Origin: Raineyella sp. LH-20
GTDB lineage: Bacteria > Actinomycetota > Actinomycetes > Propionibacteriales > Propionibacteriaceae
Assembly (NCBI RefSeq): GCF_033110965.1
Contig: NZ_CP137003.1
Location: forward strand, 2,046,001 to 2,110,000
Reading direction: 5' to 3'
DNA length: 64,000 nucleotides
Of this stretch, positions 34,344 to 43,376 are shown piece after piece. The first letter of the stretch is position 1. Each line of letters begins with the position of its first letter. A program made the translations under genes and the position numbers. The notes under the pieces are model-generated. The model was not told the origin of the DNA. It did not search any database and worked only from the letters and a program-made list of their open reading frames with translations.

Positions 34344-35128
34344 CCGGCTGGCTCGAGGGCCGCCGGGCGCTGGTCGTCGGCGCCGGTTCCGGCATCGGCC
34401 GGGCCGTCGTCGACGCCTTCCGTGCCGAGGGTGCGGCGGTGGCCGTGCTGGAGAAGGACGAGGCGAAGTGCCACGCGCTGGCCACCGAGCTGTCGGACGT
34501 GCCGGTGGTCCAGGGCGACGCCACCACCCGGGAGTCGAACGACGAGTCTGTGGCGGTGGCCGTGGGGCGCTTCGGCGGCCTCGACGTGCTGGTCAACTGC
34601 GTCGGCATTTTCGACTTCTACCGAGGCCTCGGTGACCTCGACGCGGACCTGCTGGACGACGCCTTTGCGGAGATGTTCTCGGTCAACGTCAAGTCCCACC
34701 TGCACGCGGTGAAGGCGGCGCTGCCGGCGTTGCGGGAGTCGGGCCGAGGGTCGGTCATCCTGACCGAGTCGACGTCGGGCTACTACCCGGGCCGCGGCGG
34801 CATCCTCTATGTGGCCTCCAAGTTCGCCGTACGCGGTGCGGTGACCTCGCTGGCGTACGAACTCGCACCGGAGATCCGGGTCAACGGCGTGGCGCCGGGC
34901 GGCACGCTCAACACCGACCTGCGCGGCCTCGACTCCCTGGGCCTGAAGGAACAGGTGCTCGGGAACGCTCCCGGCCGCGCCGAGGACCTCGCCGCCCGCA
35001 CCCCGCTGCACGTCGCGCTCAGCGGGCAGGACATGGCCTGGAGCTACGTCTACCTCGCCTCCGACCGCGCCCGGGGCATCACCGGCGGCGTCGTCCATCC
35101 CGACGGCGGCATGGCCGTCAAGCGCTGA
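34340..35128 (+). CDS. SDR-family cis-dihydrodiol dehydrogenase
   Basis: Predicted to oxidise the dihydrodiol to the catechol-type diacid (3,4-dihydroxyphthalate if the substrate is phthalate) with NAD+. The 262-aa product has the Rossmann GAGSGIG (15-21), the NCVG strand end, the YxxxK pair in ILYVASKFAV and APGGTLNTDL. GGAGG precedes the GTG, which overlaps the upstream stop. PhtB-like in gene order. Confidence 0.85.
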   Translation: MTGWLEGRRALVVGAGSGIGRAVVDAFRAEGAAVAVLEKDEAKCHALATELSDVPVVQGDATTRESNDESVAVAVGRFGGLDVLVNCVGIFDFYRGLGDLDADLLDDAFAEMFSVNVKSHLHAVKAALPALRESGRGSVILTESTSGYYPGRGGILYVASKFAVRGAVTSLAYELAPEIRVNGVAPGGTLNTDLRGLDSLGLKEQVLGNAPGRAEDLAARTPLHVALSGQDMAWSYVYLASDRARGITGGVVHPDGGMAVKR

Positions 35129-35190
35129 GCCGATCGATCCCGCATCGCGCCGGCGACATCCCCATCAGGAATTCAGAAGGAGTACGTCAG

Positions 35191-35388
35191 ATGATCAAGG
35201 TGGCTGCCGACCTCGAGGCATGTCAGGGCTACGCGAACTGCATCGTCGCGGCCGAGGACATGTTCGATATCGACGACGACGGCAAGGTGATCCTGCTCAG
35301 GACCACCATCCCGGAGACCGACCGGGCGCGGGTCGAGGAAGCGGCGCGCACCTGCCCGGTGTCCGCCCTGTGGCTGGAGGACGAATGA
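35191..35388 (+). CDS. [3Fe-4S] ferredoxin of the dioxygenase
   Basis: A 65-aa electron carrier. Cysteines 11, 17 and 55 (CQGYANC and TCPVSAL) with Ala replacing the second cluster Cys indicate a 3Fe-4S cluster, the type used by actinobacterial phthalate and P450 systems rather than a Rieske ferredoxin. AGAAGGAG lies upstream of the ATG. The stop overlaps the reductase start (ATGA), matching their joint role. Confidence 0.92.
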   Translation: MIKVAADLEACQGYANCIVAAEDMFDIDDDGKVILLRTTIPETDRARVEEAARTCPVSALWLEDE

Positions 35389-36614
35389 GCCGCACCGTCA
35401 TCGTCGGCGGCTCGGTCGGCGGCGTCCGCACCGCTCAGGCGCTGCGATCGGAGGGCTACACCGGCGAGATCGTCCTGGTCGAGGCCGAGTCGCAGCTGCC
35501 GTACGACAAGCCGCCGCTCTCCAAGGCACTGCTGCTGGGGACACAGACCCCTGAGGACGTCGCGCTGCTGACGGCCGAACAGGCCGCCGCCGACGACATC
35601 GAGCTGGTGCTGGGGGCACGGGCCACCGGCGTGCGTCGTACGGAGCGCCTGCTCGAGATCGCCGGCCGCGAGCCGATCGCGTACGACCATCTGGTGATCG
35701 CCACCGGCGCCGAGGCGCGCCGCGGTCCATGGGGCGTCCGGCCGGGCATCCATGTCGTCCGTACGCTCGACGACGCCCGGGAGCTGCGAGCCGATCTCGA
35801 CGCCGGTGGTCCGGTGGTCGTCATCGGGGCCGGCTTCATCGGGGCCGAGGTGGCCGCCACCGCCCGCACGCTGGGACTCGAGGTGGTCCTGGTCGATCCC
35901 CTCCCGACGCCGATGAACCGTGCGATGGAGCCCGGGATCGGGGACATCGTCATCGGGCTGCACCGGCGGCACGGGGTCGACTGCCGCTTCGGGCGCTCGG
36001 TCGCGACGATCGAGGGTGAGCGGGGCGCGTGGATCGTCACCCTGGACGACGGCTCCTCGATCCGGGCCGGGAGCGTCGTCGTCGGAATCGGCGCCGCGCC
36101 GGCGACCCGATGGCTCGAGGACAGCGGGCTCACCCTGCAGGACGGCATCGTCTGCGACGCGACCCTGCGCTCCGTCGACGACCCGGCCATCCATGCGGTG
36201 GGCGACATCGCCCGCTGGACCGAGGCCGGTGGCACCGGCACCGCACGGGCCGAGCACTGGACCAACGCCGTCGACCAGGCGGTCTGTGTCGCGGCGGCCA
36301 TCGCCCATCCCGACACCCCACCGCGCGAATACCACCTGGCGGAGTACGTCTGGACCGACCAGTACGACTGGAAGATCCAGGTCGTCGGCCGGACCACCGG
36401 TGCGGCGCGCGGTCTGGCGATCGGCGAGGACGACGGTGACCGGTTCGCCGTCGGGTACGGTGACGCCGACGGCGGCTTCGTCGGGGCCGTGGTGGTCAAC
36501 TGGCCCCGCGCGCTGGTGACGTTCCGCAAGGCGCTCAAGCATCCGTCGTCCCTGGCCGACGTGATGGCGGCCGTTCCCGGAGTGACCGAGGTCAAGGAGG
36601 TGTCCCAGTGGTGA
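35385..36614 (+). CDS. FAD-dependent ferredoxin reductase of the dioxygenase
   Basis: Passes electrons from NAD(P)H to the ferredoxin. The 409-aa product has FAD motif VIVGGSVGGVRTAQALR at the N-terminus, YDKPPLSK, NAD motif VVIGAGFIGAEVAATAR and the second FAD contact IHAVGDIARW, ending in a C-terminal ferredoxin-reductase domain (WTDQYDWKIQVVG). Typical of the rubredoxin/ferredoxin reductase family of class III-like dioxygenases. Confidence 0.92.
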   Translation: MSRTVIVGGSVGGVRTAQALRSEGYTGEIVLVEAESQLPYDKPPLSKALLLGTQTPEDVALLTAEQAAADDIELVLGARATGVRRTERLLEIAGREPIAYDHLVIATGAEARRGPWGVRPGIHVVRTLDDARELRADLDAGGPVVVIGAGFIGAEVAATARTLGLEVVLVDPLPTPMNRAMEPGIGDIVIGLHRRHGVDCRFGRSVATIEGERGAWIVTLDDGSSIRAGSVVVGIGAAPATRWLEDSGLTLQDGIVCDATLRSVDDPAIHAVGDIARWTEAGGTGTARAEHWTNAVDQAVCVAAAIAHPDTPPREYHLAEYVWTDQYDWKIQVVGRTTGAARGLAIGEDDGDRFAVGYGDADGGFVGAVVVNWPRALVTFRKALKHPSSLADVMAAVPGVTEVKEVSQW

Positions 36615-37363
36615 CGTCGAGCGCGTACGGCGACCTGACCACCGCCCGGGCGGAGATCGCGGCCGCGTGTCGGGTGCTGGCGGCGCGGGGTCTGGCCGAC
36701 GGCATCCTCGGGCACATCAGTCTGCGGGTCGGTGAGGACGCGATCCTGGTCCGCTGCCGCGGGCCGCGCGAGCGCGGGCTCGGCTTCACCACTGCCGAGG
36801 ACATCCGGCTGGTGACCCTTGACGGGGCCGCGCTCGGTGAGGGGGAACTGGACGGCTACTCGGTGCCGAACGAACTGCCGCTGCACGCCGAGGTGCTCCG
36901 GGCCCGCCCGGACGTCGAGGCGGTCGTCCACGCCCATCCACCGGCCGTCGTGGCCGCGGACCTCGCCGGGATCCGGATCCGCCCGATCGTCGGCGCGTAC
37001 GACATCCCCGGGACGCGGCTCGCCGCCGGCGGGGTGCCGGTCTATCCGCGCGGCGTCCTGGTCCGCAACCAGCGCCTCGCTCTGGAGATGACCGCGGCGA
37101 TGGGGGAGCGGCCGGTGGTGCTGCTCCGGGGCCACGGACTGACCAGTGCGGCGGCGAGCGTGGAGCAGGCGGTGCTGCAAGCGGTGAGCGTGGACACCAT
37201 CGCCCGTCTCTCGCTGACCATCACCGCCTCCGGCGGCACCCTGCTCGATCTGCCCGACGAGGACATGGCGGAGCTGCCGGATCTCGGCGCGGGGTTCACC
37301 ACCGGAGTCGCCTGGCGACACGAACTGGCCCGGGCCGAGGGATCGCTCCGGCAGGCCGACTGA
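36608..37363 (+). CDS. Class II aldolase/adducin-fold decarboxylase (3,4-dihydroxyphthalate decarboxylase-like)
   Basis: Likely removes CO2 from the dihydroxylated diacid to give protocatechuate, like PhtC. The 251-aa product carries the fold's metal site: Glu89 (NELPLHAEV), His108 and His110 (VVHAHPP) and His176 (RGHG). AAGGAGG lies seven bases before the GTG, and the gene overlaps the reductase by seven bases. The same fold includes CmtD (dihydroxy-cumate decarboxylase) and true aldolases, so the substrate is inferred from context. No ring-cleavage genes are in the window; protocatechuate would be used elsewhere. Confidence 0.75.
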   Translation: MVTSSAYGDLTTARAEIAAACRVLAARGLADGILGHISLRVGEDAILVRCRGPRERGLGFTTAEDIRLVTLDGAALGEGELDGYSVPNELPLHAEVLRARPDVEAVVHAHPPAVVAADLAGIRIRPIVGAYDIPGTRLAAGGVPVYPRGVLVRNQRLALEMTAAMGERPVVLLRGHGLTSAAASVEQAVLQAVSVDTIARLSLTITASGGTLLDLPDEDMAELPDLGAGFTTGVAWRHELARAEGSLRQAD

Positions 37364-37398
37364 CGACCGACGACCTCACGCAGGGAGGGGGGCAGGTG

Positions 37399-38217
37399 AT
37401 GGCGACAGCTAGGCTGCAGCCCGTGACCACATCCGCGGATGCCTTTCCGTCGGCCCCCGAGTACACGGAGGCGCCGCAGTACCCGATCGAGTCGGTGGAC
37501 AACGCGCTCCGGCTGCTGCTTCTGCTGAGCACGCGGCGGTCGCTGCGGCTGACCGACGCCAGTCACTACCTCGACGTCGCCTCCTCCACGGCGCACCGAC
37601 TGTTGGCGATGCTGCAGTATCGCGGCTTCGTCCACCAGGACCCGGTGTCCCGGGCGTACGAACCGGGGCCTTCGCTGGATCGGATCGCGTTCGCCCTGCT
37701 GCGCCGACTCGACATCCGCGAGCAGGCCCGGCCGACCCTGGAGCGGCTCAACGAACGCACCGGGGAGACGGTGCATCTCGGGGCGCTGGACGGCACCGAG
37801 GTGCGCTTCCTGGAGTCGATCGAGAGTCCGCGTGCCGTACGGGTCGGCTCGAGGCTGGGACGGATCCTGCCGGCGCACTGCACCTCCACGGGCAAGGCGA
37901 TGCTGGCCGGGCTCAGCGAGGTGCAGCTGCGGGTGCTCTATCCGAGCGAGCAGCTGCCCCAGGTCACCTCCCACTCGCTCGCGACCCGGACGGACCTGTT
38001 GGCCGAGCTCGCCCAGGTGCGCGCCCGAGGGTACGCGTCGAGCGCGGAGGAGAGCGAGGACGGGGTGTGCTCCGTCGCGGCCGCGGTGCCGAACAGCATC
38101 CAGCCGGTGGCGGTCAACGTGTCCATCCCGATCAACAGAATGACGCCGGCGCGCCTGGAGGAGCTCGCCGAGCTGGTCCGCGATGCAGCCACCGAGATCG
38201 CGGCAGAACTCAACTGA
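37399..38217 (+). CDS. IclR-family transcriptional regulator
   Basis: The 272-aa product has an N-terminal winged helix (NALRLLLLLSTRRSLRLTDA, then DVASSTAHRLLAMLQYRGF) and a C-terminal effector-binding domain (GETVHLGALDGTEVRFLES, ILPAHCTSTGKAMLA, CSVAAAVPN). It probably senses the aromatic acid and controls the flanking catabolic and transport operons, as PhtR/PcaR-type regulators do. A G-rich SD (GGGAGGGGGG) precedes the ATG at 37399; a GTG three bases earlier is an alternative. Located 35 bp after the decarboxylase gene. Confidence 0.85.
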   Translation: MATARLQPVTTSADAFPSAPEYTEAPQYPIESVDNALRLLLLLSTRRSLRLTDASHYLDVASSTAHRLLAMLQYRGFVHQDPVSRAYEPGPSLDRIAFALLRRLDIREQARPTLERLNERTGETVHLGALDGTEVRFLESIESPRAVRVGSRLGRILPAHCTSTGKAMLAGLSEVQLRVLYPSEQLPQVTSHSLATRTDLLAELAQVRARGYASSAEESEDGVCSVAAAVPNSIQPVAVNVSIPINRMTPARLEELAELVRDAATEIAAELN

Positions 38218-38574
38218 TCCCTCCCGCGGTGTTCCAGTGATCCCTTCCACCGGCACACTGATCCCTTCCACGCTCCTCCACTGACCCTCCGCCCCGGGGG
38301 GCCTCGACCGACTCTGCCGGGGGCTCGACCGCCCTGCTGACGGGCCGCCGGGGTGGCCGCCCTCGGTCGCTCGGCCCTCCGCCGGGCCGACTCGACCTCC
38401 GTCCGCCAGAGCTGTGCGACGTCGTCGCACAGCCCTGAGCCGTTTTCTGCACACCAGAGATCTATGGGCCATGGCGGCCTGTCCTGTTGGTTCACCCTGA
38501 AAGAACAGGCTGTTGACGTGTGGTGCATGTCACACCTATAACAGAGGGCAGTTCTTCAGAGAGGAAAAACTACG
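38218..38574 (+). promoter_or_regulatory. Transporter promoter region with TTGACG/TATAAC and dyads
   Basis: A non-coding gap of 357 bp. A strong sigma-70-type promoter, TTGACG (38513-38518), 18 bases, TATAAC (38537-38542), precedes the transporter operon. Over its -35 lie CCTGTT-N15-AACAGG (38483-38509) and the odd palindrome AACAGGCTGTT (38504-38514), candidate IclR sites sharing GAACAG with the dioxygenase promoter. At 38218-38290 a loose repeat of TGATCCCTTCCAC is seen. Confidence 0.65.
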
Positions 38575-39753
38575 GTGGTCTTTCGAGCCTTCCCGCGACG
38601 CAGGACAACAGCCTGCGTCGCGCTGACCGGGTCGCTCCTGGCATTGGCCCTCGGTGGCTGTGCCGCGACGACGGCCCACGGTCAGGATGACTACACGATC
38701 GGTCTGATATCGAGCCAGACCGGCCCCGGGAGCCAGCTCGGTGTCGGGGAACTGCGGGGCGCCCAGCTCGCCGTCGAGCACCTCAACGCCGAGGGCGGCG
38801 TCAACGGCCACAAGGTGCGGCTGATCAGCGCCGATGACCAGAGCAACCCGTCCCAGACTGTCCTCCAGGCCCGCAAGATGCTGGGGCACGTCGACGGGCT
38901 GATCGGCTCGTCCACCTCCGGCCCGTGCAAGGCCATCGCACCCCAGGCGATCCGTGGTCAGATCGTCGACTACTGCCTCTCGCCCGGCATCAAGCCGGCC
39001 GGTTACCAGTGGTCCTCCAGTGCGGCGACGATCGACCTGGCCCGGGAGCTGGTCGACCACTGGCACGGGCAGGGGATCACTCGGATCGCCCTGCTCAGCA
39101 CCACGGACGCCTCCGGGATCGACGGCGCGGACTCGGTCAAGGAGGCGATCAAGGAGACCCCGGGGATGGAGCTGGCCACGGCCGCGACCTTCACCCCCGA
39201 CGCGGTTTCGGTGGTCTCCCAGGTGCAGCAGATCTCTGCGTCGAAGCCTCAGGCCGTGGTGGTCTGGTCGACCGGTGCCGGTGCCGGCGTGGCCTTCCAG
39301 GGCATGGCGCAGGCCGGTCTGGACCTGCCGGTGGCGACCACGGACGGCAACCTGACGTACGCCTTCCTCAAGCGGATCAAGGCCTTCCTGCCGGACCCGT
39401 TGCTGATCCCGGCCACCCGGGACTTCTGGGTCGACTCGGCCTGGACCGATCCGACGGTCCGGGAGCTGGAGGACAAGTACCACGCGGACTACCTCACCAA
39501 GTACGGCGAGCAGCCCGACTTCGGCCCCGGTGTCGCGTACGACGCGGTGCTGGTGATGGCGCACGCCATCGACAAGGCCGGCGGCGACCACACCAAGGTC
39601 AAGGGGGCGCTGGAGAGCACCCAGGGCTTCCCGGGCGTCGTCGGCACCTACTCCTTCTCCGCGAAGGACCATCGAGGACTGACACAGAAGGACGTGGGCA
39701 TCGTGCAGGCGACCAAGGACGGTTTCAGCTACCTGGGAGGTGGCGGCGAATGA
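38575..39753 (+). CDS. LIV-type ABC transporter substrate-binding lipoprotein
   Basis: Extracytoplasmic receptor of the importer. The 392-aa product has an Arg-rich n-region and a lipobox LALGGC with Cys29. The periplasmic-binding fold type I shows IGLISSQTGPGSQLGVGELRG in parts, DDQSNPSQTV, and the closing AYDAVLVMAHAIDKAGGD. LIV-like receptors bind amino acids but also aromatic acids; a phthalate-type ligand is inferred from the adjoining operon and resembles the PatDABC system of Rhodococcus. GAGG lies before the GTG. Confidence 0.88.
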   Translation: MVFRAFPRRRTTACVALTGSLLALALGGCAATTAHGQDDYTIGLISSQTGPGSQLGVGELRGAQLAVEHLNAEGGVNGHKVRLISADDQSNPSQTVLQARKMLGHVDGLIGSSTSGPCKAIAPQAIRGQIVDYCLSPGIKPAGYQWSSSAATIDLARELVDHWHGQGITRIALLSTTDASGIDGADSVKEAIKETPGMELATAATFTPDAVSVVSQVQQISASKPQAVVVWSTGAGAGVAFQGMAQAGLDLPVATTDGNLTYAFLKRIKAFLPDPLLIPATRDFWVDSAWTDPTVRELEDKYHADYLTKYGEQPDFGPGVAYDAVLVMAHAIDKAGGDHTKVKGALESTQGFPGVVGTYSFSAKDHRGLTQKDVGIVQATKDGFSYLGGGGE

Positions 39754-40628
39754 GCGGCTTCATCGAAGTTGTACTGGGTGGCCTGATGGCGGGCTGTGTC
39801 TACGCCCTGATCGCCACCGGCATGTCGGTGGTGTACTCCATCAGTCGGATCATCACCCTCGCCCAGGGCGGTTTCGTCGTCCTCGCCGCCCTGACCGGCG
39901 CCTCGCTGCACAACCGGCTCGGCATCCCCACGCTCGCCGTGGTGCCGATCGTGATGGTGGTCTTCGCCGTCGGCATGGCGCTCCTCGACGTGGTCGTGAT
40001 CCGGCCCGCCGCCAAGCGCGCCACCCCCGACCGTCTGTTGCTGGTCACTGTCGGCATGCTGCAGGCCGTCGGCGGTCTGCTGCTGATCGGCTGGGGCAAC
40101 CTGCCGTACACGATGCCCGCGTTCACCGGCACGCAGCCCCTCGTCTGGGGCGGCATCCACCTTCCCACCCAGTACTTCTGGATCGTCGGCTCGCTGGTCC
40201 TGGTGGTCGTGGTGATGCTGCTCCTGCTCGCCAGGACCGAGCTCGGCCTGGCGATGCGGGCCACCGCGGAGAACCCGATGGCGGCCCGCCTGCAGGGCAT
40301 CCGGGTCGAGCGCATGCGCCTGCTCGCCTTCGCCATCGCCGGTGCGGTGGCCGGCCTGGCCGGCTGCGTCATCCTGCCGATCACCTTCCTGCAGTTCACC
40401 ACCGTGACGCCGTACGCCGTGGCCGGGTTCATCGCCGCCGTCGTCGGTGGCCTGGGCAGCATCTCCGGTGCCGTCATCGGAGGTCTGCTGCTGGGTCTGC
40501 TCCAGGGCGTCTTCAGTCGCTACTGGAACGCCGACCTGGCGCAGCTCACCGCCATCGCGATCCTCGTGGTCGTGCTGGTCCTCCGGCCGCAAGGCATCCT
40601 CGGAACCGCGGAAAGGGTCCGCCGATGA
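39750..40628 (+). CDS. LIV-type ABC transporter permease (LivH-like)
   Basis: Inner-membrane channel subunit of 292 aa with about eight hydrophobic helices. Family features are GLMAGCVYALIATGMSVVYS at the start, LAQGGFVVLAA, and the cytoplasmic loop RATAENPMAARLQGI (EAA-like). The start codon overlaps the previous stop (ATGA). Confidence 0.92.
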   Translation: MSGFIEVVLGGLMAGCVYALIATGMSVVYSISRIITLAQGGFVVLAALTGASLHNRLGIPTLAVVPIVMVVFAVGMALLDVVVIRPAAKRATPDRLLLVTVGMLQAVGGLLLIGWGNLPYTMPAFTGTQPLVWGGIHLPTQYFWIVGSLVLVVVVMLLLLARTELGLAMRATAENPMAARLQGIRVERMRLLAFAIAGAVAGLAGCVILPITFLQFTTVTPYAVAGFIAAVVGGLGSISGAVIGGLLLGLLQGVFSRYWNADLAQLTAIAILVVVLVLRPQGILGTAERVRR

Positions 40629-41662
40629 CGACCACCACGACCTCGCCCTCGCCGGCCCCCACTGCCGGTGTGAACGTCCCGCCCTCCCGGGGCACCCTGT
40701 CCGTACGGTGGGGAGGCGGTGTGCTCGCGGTCATCGTGATCGCCCTGTTGCCGCTGATCTTCCCGTCCCAGACCAGCTTGCTGGTCACCGTCGGGATCTT
40801 CTACCTGGCCACCATCGGTCTGACCCCGCTGGTCGGTCAGTCCGGCCAGGTCTCCCTCGGCCAGACGTTCTTCATGGCCATCGGCGGCTACGGCGCCGGC
40901 CTGCTGACCCTGAAGCTGCACTGGCCCACCGCGGTCGCGGCCATCGTGCTGGCCGTCGTCTGCGGTGGTCTGGCGCAGGCGTTCGGCGCCGCGTTCCTCC
41001 GGCTGCGCGGCTACTACTTCGCGCTCGCCACCCTCGGCCTCGCCGTCGCGACCGCCTCGATCAGCTCGGCCTGGATCGGGGTGACCGGTGGCCCGTCGGG
41101 GATGACCGGCATCCCGAGTCTCAACCTCTTCGGCTGGACGGTGTTCTCCGACCGGGCGAACTTCTACGTTCTGCTCGTCCTGGGCCTGATCGCCGCCTGG
41201 GTCACCACCAACATCCGCACCTCGCAGACCGGCCGGGCGCTCGCGGCGGTCGGCAACGATGCGGTCGCTGCCGGCATGCTCGGCATCCAGGCCTCCCGCT
41301 ACAAGGCGTCCGCCTTCGGCATCGCGGCCGTGACCGCCTCGCTGGCCGGCAGCCTCTACGCCTACTACCTCGCCTTCTTCTCACCCGACATCGTGTCGGT
41401 CACCGCCGCCTTCGGCATCGTGATCATGGTGGCCATCGGTGGCTCGCGCAGCGTCGTCGGCCCGCTGGTCGGCGCGCTGGTGATCCAGGGGCTGCCGCAG
41501 GTCGGCCAGACCTTCACCACCTGGGAGCCGCTGGTCGCCGGCGTCGTCCTGATCCTGGTGATGACGTACTTCCCGGCGGGTCTGTGGGGCGCCATCCGCA
41601 CCGGCGTCGCGGCGCTGGCCCGGCCGGTCACCGGTCGTACGAACAAAGGAGGGGACCGATGA
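40625..41662 (+). CDS. LIV-type ABC transporter permease (LivM-like)
   Basis: Second channel subunit, 345 aa with about ten hydrophobic helices. The family segments LVGQSGQVSLGQTFFMAIGGY, LRLRGYYFALATL and GGPSGMTGIPS are present, with coupling loop VGNDAVAAGMLGI. A Thr/Pro-rich 25-residue N-terminus precedes the first helix. ATGA overlap with the LivH-like gene. Confidence 0.92.
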   Translation: MTTTTTSPSPAPTAGVNVPPSRGTLSVRWGGGVLAVIVIALLPLIFPSQTSLLVTVGIFYLATIGLTPLVGQSGQVSLGQTFFMAIGGYGAGLLTLKLHWPTAVAAIVLAVVCGGLAQAFGAAFLRLRGYYFALATLGLAVATASISSAWIGVTGGPSGMTGIPSLNLFGWTVFSDRANFYVLLVLGLIAAWVTTNIRTSQTGRALAAVGNDAVAAGMLGIQASRYKASAFGIAAVTASLAGSLYAYYLAFFSPDIVSVTAAFGIVIMVAIGGSRSVVGPLVGALVIQGLPQVGQTFTTWEPLVAGVVLILVMTYFPAGLWGAIRTGVAALARPVTGRTNKGGDR

Positions 41663-42423
41663 GCACGCTCCTGGAGGCGCGCGACCTGAGTCGTAGCTTC
41701 GGCGGCGTGGCGGCCGTACGCAACGCCGACGTGGCCGTCGACGAGGGGACGATCCGCGCCGTCATCGGCCCGAACGGCGCCGGCAAGACCACCTTGCTCG
41801 ACCTGATCACCGGCTTCACCAAGCCCGACAGCGGCACCGTCACGTTCGCGGGCAAGGACATCACCGGGCGCTCGCCGCGTGAGCTGCCGGAGCTCGGGCT
41901 GATGCGTACGTTCCAGTCGGCGCGCCTGGTGCCGTCGCTGACCGTCAGGCAGAACGTCATGCTGGGCGCCTATCGGTTCACCCGGGCCCGCTTCCTCTCC
42001 GACGCGTTCCAGCTGCCGCGGTCGCGGCGCGAGGAGCGCGAGCTGGCGAAGCGGGCCGACGAACTGATCGACCTGATGGACCTCCAGCGGTTCCGGGACG
42101 CCTCAGCGAAGACCCTGCCGGCCGGCGTCCAACGGCTGGTCGAAGTGGCGCGCGGCCTCGCTGCGGCGCCGACCCTGCTGCTGCTCGACGAGCCGGCGGC
42201 CGGTCTGGACGACACCGAGACGCGCGAGCTGGCGGACGTGCTGGTCGCGGTCCGCGACGCCGGGGTGTCGATGCTGCTGATCGAACACAACATGGGGCTG
42301 GTCCTCTCGGTCAGCGACCGGGTGACGGTGATGGACGCCGGACGCGTCATCGCCGAGGGCCGGCCGAGCGAGATTCGCGAGGACCCGGCGGTCCTCAAGG
42401 CCTACCTGGGGGTGGCGGAATGA
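41659..42423 (+). CDS. LIV-type ABC transporter ATP-binding protein (LivG-like)
   Basis: One of the two importer ATPases, 254 aa. Walker A GPNGAGKTT, Q-loop in RTFQSARLVPSLTV, Walker B LLLLDEPAAGL and H-loop IEHNM are present. The ABC signature is unusual: LPAGVQRLVEVAR replaces the LSxGQQ pattern (Ala-Gly for Ser-Gly). AAAGGAGG lies upstream of the ATG, which overlaps the LivM-like stop. Confidence 0.92.
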   Translation: MSTLLEARDLSRSFGGVAAVRNADVAVDEGTIRAVIGPNGAGKTTLLDLITGFTKPDSGTVTFAGKDITGRSPRELPELGLMRTFQSARLVPSLTVRQNVMLGAYRFTRARFLSDAFQLPRSRREERELAKRADELIDLMDLQRFRDASAKTLPAGVQRLVEVARGLAAAPTLLLLDEPAAGLDDTETRELADVLVAVRDAGVSMLLIEHNMGLVLSVSDRVTVMDAGRVIAEGRPSEIREDPAVLKAYLGVAE

Positions 42424-43196
42424 TCGAAGTGAAGGACCTCACCGCGAGGTACGGCCAGCTGGCCGCGCTGCGCGACGTCGGATTGACCCTGGCCCCCGGC
42501 GAGGTGGTCGCCCTGCTGGGCGCCAACGGCGCCGGCAAGACCACCCTGCTGCACAGCGTGGCCGGCCTGCACCGCACGCTCACCGGCCAGATCCTGTTGG
42601 ACGGCAGGGAGATCACCGGCCAGGAGGCGGCGGAGTCCACCCGGCAGGGCATCTCGCTGGTGCCCGCCGGTCGGCAGGTCTTCGCCGGCCTCACCGTACG
42701 GCAGAACCTGCAGCTCGGCATGCACGGCGCCAGGCTGTCACACGCCGACAAGGAGCACCGGATCGTGGACGCGATCGCGATGTTCCCGATCCTCGGTGAG
42801 TTCGCCGACCGTCCGGCAGGCCTGCTCTCCGGTGGTCAGCAGCAGATGCTGGCCATCGCCCGGGCCTTGGTGCGCAAGCCGGCGTACCTGCTGCTCGACG
42901 AGCCGTCGCTGGGTCTGGCGCCGCAGATCGTCAGCCAGATCCTGCACGCCGTCGGCCTGCTCACCCAGGACGGCATGGGGATCCTGCTGGCGGAGCAGAA
43001 CGCCACCGCGGCGCTCGGTGTCGCCGCTCGTGGTGTCATCCTCGAGAACGGTGTCGTGATGCGCACCGATGCGGCCAGGGTGCTGCTCGACGACCCGGAG
43101 GTGAGCAGCCACTACCTCGGCACGGTCGAGGAGGAGGCCGCCGGACGCCGGCGCCGGGTGCTGCCGCCGGACATCCTCACGCCGATCCTCGGCTGA
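42420..43196 (+). CDS. LIV-type ABC transporter ATP-binding protein (LivF-like)
   Basis: Second importer ATPase, 258 aa, with Walker A GANGAGKTT, signature LSGGQQQMLAIARAL, Walker B LLLDEPSLGL and H-loop-region ILLAEQN. Starts within the LivG-like stop (ATGA). The last 20 residues form an Arg-rich extension. A strong hairpin follows, ending the transport operon. Confidence 0.93.
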   Translation: MIEVKDLTARYGQLAALRDVGLTLAPGEVVALLGANGAGKTTLLHSVAGLHRTLTGQILLDGREITGQEAAESTRQGISLVPAGRQVFAGLTVRQNLQLGMHGARLSHADKEHRIVDAIAMFPILGEFADRPAGLLSGGQQQMLAIARALVRKPAYLLLDEPSLGLAPQIVSQILHAVGLLTQDGMGILLAEQNATAALGVAARGVILENGVVMRTDAARVLLDDPEVSSHYLGTVEEEAAGRRRRVLPPDILTPILG

Positions 43197-43247
43197 GCCC
43201 GATCCGACCCGCCGGCCATCGGTCCGCCGGTCGGGTCGTGGACAACA

Positions 43248-43287
43248 GGCCCCCTCTCCTCGCCCATCGGGCGCGGGGGAGGGGGCC
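43248..43287 (+). terminator. Strong hairpin ending the importer operon
   Basis: GGCCCCCTC (43248-43256) pairs with GAGGGGGCC (43279-43287), continuing as an inner CGCCC-ATC-GGGCG stem (43261-43273). Followed by CGTTCGGTGT. Confidence 0.75.
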
Positions 43288-43317
43288 CGTTCGGTGTCCG
43301 GAGGGGTTGCCATCCTG

Positions 43318-43361
43318 CTACTCAGCGCTACTATGTAGTGGTAGTCAATGAAACTGAGTAG
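43318..43361 (+). promoter_or_regulatory. Candidate PadR operator
   Basis: The outer inverted repeat CTACTCAG (43318-43325)/CTGAGTAG (43354-43361) flanks the palindrome-like ACTATGTAGT (43330-43339), typical of PadR-type sites. It lies just before the padR-like gene, implying autoregulation of the efflux operon. Confidence 0.6.
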
Positions 43362-43376
43362 TGAAGGAGGTGACCC

